Assembly: GCA_018340375.1 (NCBI GenBank)
Contig: JAFFJZ010000003.1
Coordinates: 20,336,001-20,400,000 of the forward strand
Direction of reading: 5' to 3'
From: Gonatopus flavifemur
Taxonomy: Eukaryota > Arthropoda > Insecta > Hymenoptera > Dryinidae
DNA length: 64,000 bases
Shown: positions 44,483-57,300 of the stretch, piece after piece
Numbering within the stretch: the stretch's first letter is position 1
Layout of the letters: the number at the start of each line of letters is the position of its first letter
Program-made: the position numbers and the translations under genes
Notes under the pieces: model-generated
What the model was told of the DNA's origin: nothing
Database searches by the model: none
What the model saw: the letters and a program-made list of their open reading frames with translations, nothing else

Positions 44483-45298
44483 TCTAAATATAATAAACGC
44501 TGTTTCCTTCTGTGTACATGAATATGAATGAACTCGGTGTAAATAATGTTGAAAAATTTACTAATATAATGTTTATTGAAATCTTTATTATATATCAACA
44601 GTTGAAAAACTGATGATATTACTATCACTATTATAAAACAAAGTTAGAAAAGTCGCAATCTTTTCTAATAAGAATTCATTCAATTATTCCAATCAAGAAT
44701 AAAATCAAATAGAATTATTTATATTCAAGATATATTGTGCGAACCGCTTGGCAATGAGAAATTATATCACATCATTACATTTTATCATTTCAGTACGTTT
44801 TTTTTTAACAATGTATAAATCATTTCTCATAGATTTCCAGTGATAAAACCATTTAAGAACTTTTATTTGAAACACATATTGTATTGTATGCAGATATCTC
44901 TATGACTCAAATTTTCCAAAAATAGTATACATTTGTTATATTATCTTTCATCGATGATTTGTCTTAAATTCATAATTCAAGACTTTTCAATATAATATTC
45001 TATCAATACTCATTAGTGATTCGACATATCAAATCATATCGTAGATTATTCACTTATAAAGTCATTAGAAGGAGGGTACGATGATGTTGTGTGAAGGACA
45101 GATCAATTGCATGCGTCAATTTGAAAGTTGTGAAATGAAAAAATCATTTTCAAGCTTAAAACGCGAATATATTAATCACTTTTTCATCTCTAATTGATAT
45201 TTTATCGTTTTCAGTATTTTCAAAGGAAATATTCTCAACTTCTACTAGGACACTTCCAGTAAATACCAAATATTTTTGATGATCATGTAACCGAGACT

Positions 45299-45597
45299 CC
45301 ACACAGGATTCCATGTTTGAAAGATATCTCGAGACAAACTCAGGAATTCTTATGCAACGTGGAAATATATCTTGAGGATATCTAAAACAGTGCTTACTTC
45401 TAAAAGATTTCTAGGAGATATCATCCCGGGAGACAAGTTTCAGATCTTCCAACAGACATCTTTTGGATGTTTCTTTTTCAAAAATAAGGATAACTGTTTT
45501 AAACATTTTAAGGATATATGTCCGTGTTACACAAGACATCTTAAATTTTTCTAAATATTCTCTCCAGATATCTTAAAGAAAAAGAGTACTGCGTGGG
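45299..45597. mobile_element. AGATATCT-saturated element with CCCACRCAG ends
   Basis: The left end is TCCACACAGGATTCC; the right end read in reverse is CCCACGCAGTACTC. The interior is dominated by AGATATCT and near matches (GATATC, ACATCTT), at least eight times in 300 bases. The ends match the elements at 26177, 46133 and 52418. Confidence 0.55.
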
Positions 45598-46035
45598 ATG
45601 AATCTATGTGTGAGCTGTTGTACCGAAATCTGCAATTATTGTAGAACCATCATCATTTTTTGGAATATATTATATTTTGAATTCAATATTAATTGATATC
45701 ATATTTTACTAATATTCAAGGTGATGAATACACCAATGTATGGACAAATACATACAAAGTACAGAATAATTCCTCTTTTAATGATTGGTCAAAAGTGATG
45801 GTCGTATAAATAATATTATAAATATTCATAAGATATACTTTATGGATTACAATGTAAACGTTTGATTGAGTTGTGATAACCTGGATAGGATCAGTTGAGA
45901 ACTTTGAACTTTCGACTTTTCTTTTTGGTAAATCCCTGTCGGTACAATGGCTCATCTTAGTTGAATCTAACACGGATGTTACAAAAGATATTTTCTGTTT
46001 ACTGGGTTTATGAATGGATTTTCAAACCGTAATCG

Positions 46036-46052
46036 AAGAGAGAGAGAGAGAG
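46036..46052. repeat. (GA)n microsatellite
   Basis: An uninterrupted GA tract of about eight units. Confidence 0.85.
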
Positions 46053-46132
46053 TGAAATTACATTCAATTAAAAAACCTTTACCGATGTATTTAAATGCCT
46101 AAATAACGCGGAATAATGAAGCACAGTTCCAA

Positions 46133-46280
46133 CCCACATAGCCCGCCAGTCCCAATATATTCATATTGAATTCTTCATGAATTAATTAATCAATCAATTT
46201 TTCAAGAACTCTGAAGAGTTGAAGATGAATTTTTCCGGAAATAACGAGAGTTCATTTGGGACATGCTTGTGCTGTGTGGG
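46133..46280. mobile_element. 148-bp element with CCCACAYAGC ends
   Basis: The left end is CCCACATAGCCCGCCAGTCC; the right end read in reverse is CCCACACAGCACAAGCATGT, followed by CCCAAATGAACTC. The element at 52418 also carries GTCCCAAATGAACTC. The interior is rich in GAATT / ATTAATTAAT. Confidence 0.65.
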
Positions 46281-47319
46281 AGTATCAATACATTTTCTCG
46301 ACTCGCATCAAGTAGAAATAAATGTAAATTTGTACTCAGATTCCTTTCACGGATGCTCACTGATCAAAATATAAAATGAAAAAATTGATAAAAACGCAAA
46401 TTCACCCACATATTTATAGAACAGTTATCAACTTTCTCACAGATCAAATATATTATTTGTATATGACTAGAAACCAACCAACGAGGAGTGATACGCGAAA
46501 CTATTTCGATGTATTTTACCATAGCATGTAATTAATTTCCAAAATTTCACCCTACGAACAGAAAAAGCTTAAATAAGATAATATTTTCAATTTTACATAA
46601 TTTTTTCATATATTCAGAAATTATGGAGTTGATACGTAGATAGAAACAAGAAGAAGGACAATTATACGGTGTAATTGTAAGGTGTATTACACAAAACACC
46701 AGACACAGAGGCTAAATAAATATATATGTGTAATATATGCATATTTAGGATAAATTCAAAGAATTAATAACGTACATTGTAATTTAATACAGACGATGAA
46801 CTGAATTATAGAAAGATATAAAATGATACTGTGATGTTTTCTTGGAGTATACCTTGAAGTACAAATAGTATAAAGTGTTCTTCCTAAGTGTTTCAGAATA
46901 AAGATGATAAAATTTATTTGTGTAATATGGGAATATACCTAATGTCCAACACGTGTAAGTCTCATTTATGGATAAAATCATTTTTCAAATTATAAACACC
47001 CTGTAGTTACAGCAACCCTCCTCTCTATATAGCATACACCCTCTCGATTACGAACGTAATTAAGGGGCATCGATTCAACGCGTGATACAAGTGATTATTA
47101 TCGGAAGGCATTCATTTATCGCAGTTAGCGAATTTTATCAAATTTGTGGTTGAAAATGACAATTAATTATCAATCGAGAGGATAAAACTCATTATTTTAT
47201 ACGTTCTAATAGATTCAAAGTTATGTATAACTTGTATTTAAACTACATTAACCCTCCACAAACCATGAGGGAATCCAGAGATCCAACGATTTCTCTACTT
47301 TCAAAATTTTTTGAGATTT

Positions 47320-47500
47320 AATGTCAACATATTGTTGAAAAATTCCCCTTATCGTGGAGGAATCGATTGTTCTTCAAAAATCAGGGGTTTTTCCACCACT
47401 TTGAGGAATTATTTTGTTTTTTGGGTGTTGAATCCCGAGGGAAAATTTCACCAAATTATGGTGGGAACTTCCCCAACTGTGGAGGAACTTTGTTGACATT
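47320..47500. mobile_element. Repeat with AATGTCAACA ends, copy 1
   Basis: The ends AATGTCAACA and TGTTGACATT are inverted. The interior contains TTCCCCTTATCGTGGAGGAA and later TGGGTGTTGAATCCC. A second copy in opposite orientation lies at about 59390-59630 (TTCCTCCGCGATAAGGGGA, GGGATTCAACACCCA). Confidence 0.65.
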
Positions 47501-48088
47501 CATATAACTTAATAATCTAGGTCTACCTTCACAAATTTTATCACTCATTTTTCCCTTTAATATTGTTTTCAATAAACTATCATGCCTTAACGCGTGTCCT
47601 ATCAGATCACTTGAATTATATATGGTTTTGAAAATTTTTCCCCTCCAGTATATATTTCATCAATAATGCATTAAATTATAATATTCTCATCATTTATGAA
47701 TAATCACACACATTTTTTCATCAATACAAATTTCTTCTCTTAGATTATCCGTGTATGAGAATTCGATAAACGGATTCGAGGAATAAAAGATTCATCTTTC
47801 AAAATTATTTGTTCATAAGACTCCACATTTTATGATTGATCAATTTTCAAATAATCTCCCCTGCAAGTATTTGAAGATAAAACATTGATATGTGAATATG
47901 AAACATCAGTGACTTATCTTAATACAATTGGGGTCTCCCCCCATTCAAATCAAACATAATATTCTTCGTGTGAGGAGTTGAAGGAATTTGCAGGTTCGGA
48001 ATAACAAGTTACATGAATCCAACACCAATGAACATCATCAGCAATATATATTTTTACCATTAATAATGTATTATTCTCATTAACATTA

Positions 48089-48094
48089 TTTATT
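48089..48094 (-). other. Possible polyadenylation signal for Hdc
   Basis: TTTATT on the plus strand gives AATAAA on the minus strand, about 290 bases beyond the Hdc stop. Other AT-rich hexamers are nearby, so the choice is uncertain. Confidence 0.3.
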
Positions 48095-48379
48095 GCCTTA
48101 TATTCCGAAGATGTATCGTCGTAATATACAAGCAAACATCTCACATTCTTTGACATAATTTTGCATAAATCAAAGTAGTTATCATCTGAAAAAAGAAAAA
48201 AATTAAAATGTGAAACAAAGTTGTTGGATTGAAAATAAGATTAATCAATATATTTCATTCCTGCTTTTTTTTCTCATGTTTTTCTTGCGTTTTATACACA
48301 AGCACATTAGAACAAAAGATAGAATCGCATGTTTGTTATTTTCTGATCGACGTTAAACGATATTTCTATGGTTTTGTAC

Positions 48380-51300
48380 TTAATGTCGCGTATTATAATG
48401 ACCGCATTTTTGACAGACCCCTTTGCCACATTGTTCCTCCAAGTCTTCCTTAATATCCGCATCTTTGAGCGGACTATCGCGAGATGTACGTCGAGAGCCG
48501 ATATCACCGGAATCAGATCGATGTCCTATAGCTCCGATAGTCTCACTTCTGGGCAAACCTTTATCCGAAGTGAACGTCGATGATGTTAAATCATTTGTGT
48601 AATCTTGATTTTCGGATCTGACGATCGAACCGTTGGACCAGTAACTTCCACTTGGCTGTCGAGATAATTTCTCTGTCTTGGCGGTTCCTTCTGGTCGAAC
48701 GGAGTCTTCCGAATCCGATCTCACGACTGAACTGTCTCGAGAAACGCCTGGAGCCCGGAAAATATGTGAAATATATGAACAATTTTGCTGCGTACAGTTT
48801 CGTGGGAATTGAAAGGAGAAGCAAAACATTCTTCGCTGCGCATGAAATAGGGTAGACCGAGGCGAATCGGATCACTTTTTTTTCAATTAATCAAAATTAT
48901 CGGAAGGAGAGTTGTTTCTAATCGTATACATCTTTGACTTGAGATCTATGCAAAAAAAAGAATATTCGAATACACAGTTCTTTGTTTTACAACGCAATAA
49001 ACATAAAATGGCAAATATCCGATTCACCTCAAAATCGGGGGCGAAGATGATCATAATTGAAAATGGAACGTATATTGATGCGAAACGAATTCGCACTTTG
49101 AGACTCTTTTTTGAACCCTGAATACGTTTAATGAATGGAAGAATTTTATTCCACGCACTTGCGGCAAATCAATGGTACTGCGTGACTTTTCTTGCCGGCA
49201 AATTTTTCATACAAGACCATTCTTTACATCCACTGCCCTGAATCCAGTTTTCTTTGGGTGGATTTACCAATCTGTTGATGCACAATTGTTGCCTCTAAGT
49301 CTTATATGACTCAAAAAAACCTCATAATCTCACTATTTGGAAGAAAACATTCATTTGCTCATGAAGGACGTGATAATATTGTCTGAATAATTTACTCATC
49401 TAGTTCGAACTATACATATGAATCGGATTGGCATGATTTCAAGAATCGCGATAGCGTTTTTACACCAACGATAAAATTCTCCTCTATGCACACAATGCTA
49501 CAACTTATATCATCGCCCAGAACTAAATGTTAAATGATGTGCGTTATGGTCATGTTATCCTATTTTTCCAGTAGTATTTGCTCATTTTGATCCGATTCGC
49601 CTCGGTCTACCCGACATAATCCATGCGGGAATCGATTTTGCTTACCATAAATAGTGGAGTCCATTTCAGTAATACTCAGATTAGATTCACACGTACCGGA
49701 ACAATCTTCGTCTTCTTTCATCAACGGCAAATCGGAGGAAGGTTCGACGAGCAGTCGTCCGCAGGATACAAAACCCTAGAATTCGATTGATGTTTTTCAA
49801 GACTGACTGTCTCAATTTTTTCAAAAGATAGGTATTGATAATTAGAGGAAAGAGGGTATGAATAATGTTCAACTTTAGATATCCTTTTCGGAAAAAATTA
49901 TGTTTATTTGACCTGAGTAAACAAAATTCTATTTCTGCTACTATCGATTTATTCTTTTCTCTCTAATTTGTTCAACACTTCGCAAGAATTTGAAAGCAGG
50001 AAGCTATAGCCATACAAAATGAGACATAATCTCTTACTGGCAAAGTATTTGTTTTTTCTTTTATATGAAATTATAAATGAATTTACCTGCACAAGATCCA
50101 TCCGCGAATCTAAAGAGAATTGTTTCCCAGACATCAATATTCCTCGTATGCGTCGCCTCATTGCTATAAAATTTGCAAATATTTTTAAAGGGAAGGAGAA
50201 GTGATTATTCTAATTGGGGTGAATTGATAATTCTGTGCAATTATCTTTCACAATGATATTTTTGGATGATGAGTTCTCGAATATAAGGTGATATGATAAT
50301 TTTAACTATATAATCATTTGGTAATTGATTTACAAATCGAAAGTACATCCATTGAAATTGGCTTTTGAAATTTTCACTTAAATGCAACAGTTTAGTGGTA
50401 TAAGTATCTACTTCAGGAATAAAAGTACCTGGGCTATCTCGTGGTTCGAGTCGAAGTCGACCAAAGTTTTTCATACATTCGTCAAATACGTCTGCAGTAT
50501 CGTAAATAGCTGCAAAACTTCCGTTAACGATCTTCGGTGACATTGGTGAATTAGCTAGCAGAAGACTCGAGCCAAAATTCTCGTTCTTTTCTCGAGTGTC
50601 TGCAAGTTTGGAGGATGAATTCATAGTTTGTTCCGATTCATCTTCCACGCATGCTTGGGAATCACGTTGAACACAAAATTCAATTAACTCTGTTGTGTAC
50701 TATACATTCAAATAATTGGTCTCTTCTACTTTGATGGAGTGCATTTTACTGAAAAAAACCTGTCGATTTCTAATACGGTACATGCATTCAATAATAAATA
50801 TGTACATTAAATGTGCATTACAATTCTATGCTTTCTACGTTCTTCGATCATACAAATTCGATATGAATACATACATTCTTCGAAGTAAAATGTGGATATT
50901 TTGATTTTCATTCCATAACTCGCACTGAGAAAAAGGTTTCCTTCGGACAAATCAACGCATTTGGTTGAACATTTTCGAGAGATATCGTTTCATACAAATA
51001 AGACTTATTCATTATCACCAAACACTGTGTGGAGCCGAGAAATTCATATTTATTAATCATAACCAAATCATTTATGTACTTCAAACTGATCGAAATTGAT
51101 TTGAATGATTTTCAACTATACGATTTATTTACTATAAACAAATCTTATTTGAATCAACGAATCTTCTTTCTCAGTGCGAGTGGAAAACTAAAAATATATA
51201 CAATTCAATATAGTTTCTATATAATTTCATATAAATGAATAACAGAGTATAAAAATCGAATACAATAAGTATTAAATGGAGAACAATGTAATGAGAAATA

Positions 51301-54300
51301 ATAAAAATACGTACATAGTTGCGTATCCTTACCTGCTTCAAACTCAATTCGTTCTCCGAACAAAAATAAAAGTCAAAACACAGCAAGAATGAAATATAAC
51401 ATGACTGTATTAAAACAATTATTTACAAGCTTTTAAAGCAACAATAAAATCGATGCAAATATAAAATATCGATAATTCATAGACTACGTAATGAAACTAT
51501 TGTATTTTTTTAGCTAAAGAGTAGATGAGCCTCAATACATTATGTAAATTGAGAATATATATAAAGAAGAAAGTAAATGAATACAAAAATAGAACACATA
51601 AAAAGATGATAATAAACAATACTAAACAGTTTGACTAAATATACGTTTGATTATCGCTGAAATAGAAGGCACTATAACGACGTTTGCTTTGGTTTAAATC
51701 ACTTTCAAAATGCTAGATTCGTGCAACAAATCTTACAATCTGCGATGAGTGCAACGACTAATATGACTTCAATTCCTCTCCATTACGTCCTTGAGTAGAT
51801 TTACCTGCCAAAGGGACTCGTGCACGGACTGGAGAAGCACTAGTGTCACCCAGGATCTCATTCGCTGTATTTCGAATTTCAGCCCAATCCTTCAAGATAT
51901 CTTCGTTCGTTGTGCTGCATAGGAGAATTGAAAATGATTGATATTTTTTCCGATTAATTAAATCCATCGACAGATTTTATTTATCAAGTTCAAAGCAGCA
52001 GGGGATGCAAAAAAACTCTGCAAAAAATATCCCATCGAATGGAATTGGGAAATGGATATTCAAATAAGCTCTGGTAAGCAAAAATTTCGAACTCGAAAAA
52101 GCTTGGATAACTTTTGAAAATTCTGAAAAACTCTTATTTATTGGTCATGTTTTTCACTGAAAATATTTCTCAGTATTTATACACGGAGAATATCAGCGCT
52201 GGGATGGTAGTCAAATCTTTTGTGCAAGATTTAGCTAGCCTTCCGGCGCTGGTACCTCGTTCACACCTTTCAATTTCTGCAATTTAACAAATTCTTGAAC
52301 TAGCGTTTGATATTTTCAATCACCTGGATTTGTATGAATGCCATGCATAATGATGAATCAATAATCACCAACTCCATTCAATTATTTCAAACAGAATATT
52401 TTTTCACAGAGTCATAGCACATACAGAATAATTATGTCCCAAATGAACTCCAGTTATGTTAGTTCCCAATGAATTCATTTGAATATCGAAGATTCACTTG
52501 AAAAATCTCACGATGAATTAATGAATAATTTTTTCGTGACTACATCGGGAACAGCGTCCTGTATGGGATTAGAAATATAAGACAATATATTTAATGTTGT
52601 TTACTTTGTTGAAGTGACGGTGAATCTGATTACGTATTTTCCATGAAGAGCTGCTGGCACACAATGGACACGACCTCGAGAGTTCATTTTTTTCAGTAAT
52701 CGTTCCGTCAATGTATTTTCCCCTCGAAGACGGAATACCACCAAACCCAGATGTCTTGGTGCAGGTATCTCGAAACGTGTATCCGCCAGTACTAGAGCTT
52801 CGAATTTTTGGGCCAGTCTAACACCCTGGAAACAATATTTGAAGTTTTATTGCACCAGTAGCATAGCTAAGGGGGTGCGAATTGACTGGGGGTGGGAAGT
52901 GCGATCCGAGTAGTAAAATTTTCACAATTATGTATAAATGACATATATAAATTATGTATAAACTGTATTGAATTACATGGCAATTATGTATAATTGTAAA
53001 AATCTTCCCTCTTAAAACGAAACTTTGCCTCGAGTGCCAAATCAGTATTTCGTAAAACTAAACTGAAATTTCCTGGAACTGTAAAATTTTTGTACATTCA
53101 CGTATATTTTCAGTTGAATTTTGCAGCATGAATACAATAATTCTCCGAAACGCGTACTGGAATGTTCATGATTATAACATAATTTTCTTACACAAACGTA
53201 CACCTTAATTGCTCCCATTACAGCACTGGGAGTTTTCCGTGTACATTTCATTTTGAATGGGTTCGTGTCTTTACCATGTTTCAAACATTTTTTTATATTG
53301 AAACACGACCGACCCTAGTGTACAAGGCCTATTGAATCCAATTAATTATGAGATTCATTACAAATTTGGCAACGGTAAGTAATTATTTATGCTCGTACAA
53401 ACCTGTTGGCACCGATTAGAAGCGGTTGATATAATAAGATTAAATTACTGTTGCAACAGTGTCATTGAATCTCATTAATCAATGGTTCTAAATAGAATTT
53501 TCTCTCATTAGCGAACAGTATTTTAGAAACCGCTTCTGTTTCGCTTTTGTGATATTTTGGAAAAAATGGGTTTGTAGAATTGTGCAGGATATTTTAGGAA
53601 AAAACTATTCATAGAATTTTGTCAATTAACTACGTCGATTCAATATCAACGACGCAAATGAGGTATACAACTAAATTTCTCAAGTTGTTGGCATTTACAT
53701 TTTTTTTTTGTCAAAACGCTGTCGATATTTTCTTTAGGAATTAGAACCTTAGAATTTTGTTCCTTGCATACATACCTCGCGTATATGTTTTTGTAAACCG
53801 GTAATTCCATAATTTCTGATGACAAACCACAGTTTCAGAGCTCGAAACCTTTTCGATAAAGGAATTTGCCAATGCTGGAAGCAAATACAAAATTATGAAA
53901 TCTCTGTTTCCAATCGATTTATTGGAACATGATAAATGAGTCTGTCACAAAAAGAGAAGAACATTGATCGAAATGAAGTCGGGTTGGAGATTTGTCAGTC
54001 ACTTTTCTACTACAAGACGTATGGATTGGCGGGAGCGAGGTTCCATAAGAGATCCACAATAACCTCATTATCCATTATTCAATAATTTATAATTAGAAAA
54101 TTTCACTCACCATATAATCAATAGCAAGACCTGAAACCCACAAAGAGTCAATATTTTGTATTAATCATAATTAAAAACTATATACAATATGAGCAAATAA
54201 ATAACACAGGTCAACAAAAATCTAATCTATGAATTTTCTGTATAAAAAATTATAAAAACCGAGCTGATGCAACAAATCTGACATTGTTTTTGTATTCAGT

Positions 54301-57300
54301 GCTTTAAAAATACTTTGAATCAGTTCTCAAACCTGAGGCACCAAAATTGCTGTTTACCAGTGTAATTGAACGGATGAAATAATGCAAAGAATTTTTCTCA
54401 AAGTGATGTGTTCAATTCATTTCATCTTGAACTCCATGTAACGAGTAACAACATTTGACTATATTAGACAGGAAAATGCTGTCATTGAAAATTCTATCAA
54501 AAAGTGTATACAAAAATCAAATATTGTTTTAAAATTTACTCATCGCTCACTTTGTCGTGATTTTGAGTTAAAATAAAAAACATTCAAATTTCTTATTGAT
54601 ATTGATGTTTCGTAACTTCAAATCCAGACTACTTATTTGTCATAATCCTGATACTGAATACAATTTTGATTCAAGAATCTAAATTTTCGCTTAATTCCTG
54701 TTCATTGAAAACAAACAGTGTCTTAAAATTTGAAACATACCTGAATTTTCGTGTTTGAGGTATAAAGGATCAACGTTGAAAGTTCTGTGTAAATCCTGGC
54801 TATTCCTCACCCTAAAACACGACATATTATTTTCTTGATTTTGTTGATAATATAATTTATAAGCCGTTACGTTTACTTCATGAACAATGGGTTCCCTCGC
54901 ACCACCACAGAAGTTCCAGAAGAATTCTTCTGGGACTGGTTCTTCTGGTGTTGCGTGGGTTAACATTATATTTCACAAAAAAAAACCCTCAGGAAAACAA
55001 AATTGAAAAGAAGATTTTTGGTCAGAATGAAGTAAATTTCCTTAAGTGACCCTATAAACAATGATATCATCCGTAAATAAGTTGTTCAATCCATAAAAAT
55101 TCGATACAAATCTTGTGAAATAATATATAATTTGAAAATTTTTTCTCTCGGTCAGGGTGGTTTTAATACGCATCATACAAAAGAGCCCCGAAAGGTATTG
55201 GAAATGAGCTTAAGATGTGTACCAGATAGAAATATGAGAGAAGTTTGCAAATGTCAATCTTTCATAGCGCAGTTTCTCAATAGACTCTTCAAACTGTATA
55301 CGAATTCAAAGGTGAATATTGAAAACGTATAAAAGAAAGAATTGATGAAAATACATGTAACATTCGAGAAACGTTTCCTATTCCCACAGTTTCGTACGAT
55401 CACCTTTAACTATCTCCAGATATATACATAGAAGAACCGTTGTTCGGACCAGAAACTCCTCAGACGGAAATTATGAAAAGAATAAGATGAAAGAATAATT
55501 CAACCCGAGAGAAATGAGATGAGAAATGAAGCAGCGACATTTCGTATCTCAAAGTTTTGAGGTGAAATATTATTTTGAAAAATATTAGATAGATACGTCA
55601 ATAAATAATGATCAATTCCGTGAAAAATTATTATCGAAGCTTACCACATAGCTGTGCAATCGAAGTGAACCATTAACCATTTGCTTGGATTAAACGCAAT
55701 CGAGTTCGCATGTTCTATACCTTGAAGCCAACCACGAAATTCAGGACATACGAAGGCACTACCAGCGTACGCCGCGTCAACGTGTAACCAAAGACCATTT
55801 GATTCGCCTATTATGTGTATTGCAATCAACATTTGAAAACAATTACAAGGCAGGGATATGTTTGAGATTGAAAAATCATTCAAATACTCACATATAGGTC
55901 CAATTTCTTTGAGATTGTCGAAAGCGCAAGCTCCAGTGGTGCCTAAAGTTGCGCATACCTAAAGAGAAATATGGAATCAACTCTATTTCTTTGTTTCTTT
56001 ACATAACGCTTTAAGAAGAGGATTTCTTATGATGCTTTCAGCTGAATCAAAGAAGGTGTTACTATACAATTAAAAAGCAATGCCAGAATAACTAGTCTTT
56101 TTTATGATCTTTTAAACATCTCTTCAATGATTTTCCTCGAGGCAAACAGTTTATTCTTTTCTCCAACGCAACAATACTACCGATACTAGTCATTTTCTTA
56201 ATGTTCCATCTAATTATTTATCCCTCTTCGTGTATGAAAACCCCTATACTGTAATAAAAATGATGATCCTTCATCGCGGGAAATGAGTTGCGAGAATAAA
56301 ACATTGATCGCGGTTATTGTATGAATGGAAAGTAAAATGGAAAGACAACTGACTGATACACCCAAAGGGACCAATTAAGAAAATGTTGATCGGCTTAAAT
56401 TCCGCAAAGTTGATGCATGCTATCAGTTGTGTATACTACCGTTATTGTTCCTGTTATTAAATACACTGAAGCTTTATGAAAATAAAAAGTACTCAAATTG
56501 ATTGGTTTGATACAAAAAGTATCTCACATTTCTGATAATTTGTCATCAGTTTTTATAAAAGAAATCATTAAAAATTACTGCTTCGTTTGTTGTTTCTACA
56601 TAAATATCTCGAAATTGATTTATTCGACAGATCGAAGAATACTCACGAAGAAAGGAAGAAGGCCATTAGCTCGATCGATTTTTATAGCTTCGAGTAGAGT
56701 GTCTCCTCTCATGCTGAGTTCGCTATCCGATTCGATGTATCTCATACGCACAAGTCCAATAAGACCCGCTTTTTCGACGCTTGAATGAGCCTTTAAGATT
56801 TCATATTACAAATTTTGAATCTCACAACATAATCCACGCAATATAATTCTTGACATTTTTTTTACATTCAATAAAGTCTCTTATTCAATCCCGACAAAAT
56901 TTTCAATTTTCGAATTCAGGAGTGAAAAATCGATGCAGTTTGTTTTGAATTGTTATCTGTCATCTCTAAAAGTTCTATTTTTTATCAAAATATATGGTAC
57001 TGGGTATTTTATATTGCTATCATACCTGGTCCGAACAGTAAGCGATAAGACGAGAATTGATATCGGCCTGCGAAAGTTCAGGTTCGTTTTGTTGCACATC
57101 TCTAATCGCTTTTGTTCTTGCAGCCAACAGGCATATCAAAGTAGCTTCCGAGGATGTAGTTTGGATAACTCCACCACCCGTCCCACCTGGTCGGTGCAAA
57201 AATTCTTCAGGTAAACCTATCATTTTACCCAACCAATTCATCACTATCGTTTCCAGTTCTGTACACGCCGGACTGGAAGCCTGCACAAATGATTCGATTG

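Larger units (their letters stand above)
41325..48379. other. Intergenic region between the Ly6 gene and Hdc (tail to tail)
   Basis: The genes at either side converge here, so the region holds both 3' UTRs. No exon of a third gene is supported. It includes a CpG-rich patch at about 43460-43640 (CACACGCGCGGCTGCGGGGC), simple repeats, and the repeat elements at 45299, 46133 and 47320. The rest is AT-rich with nothing recognisable. Confidence 0.5.
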
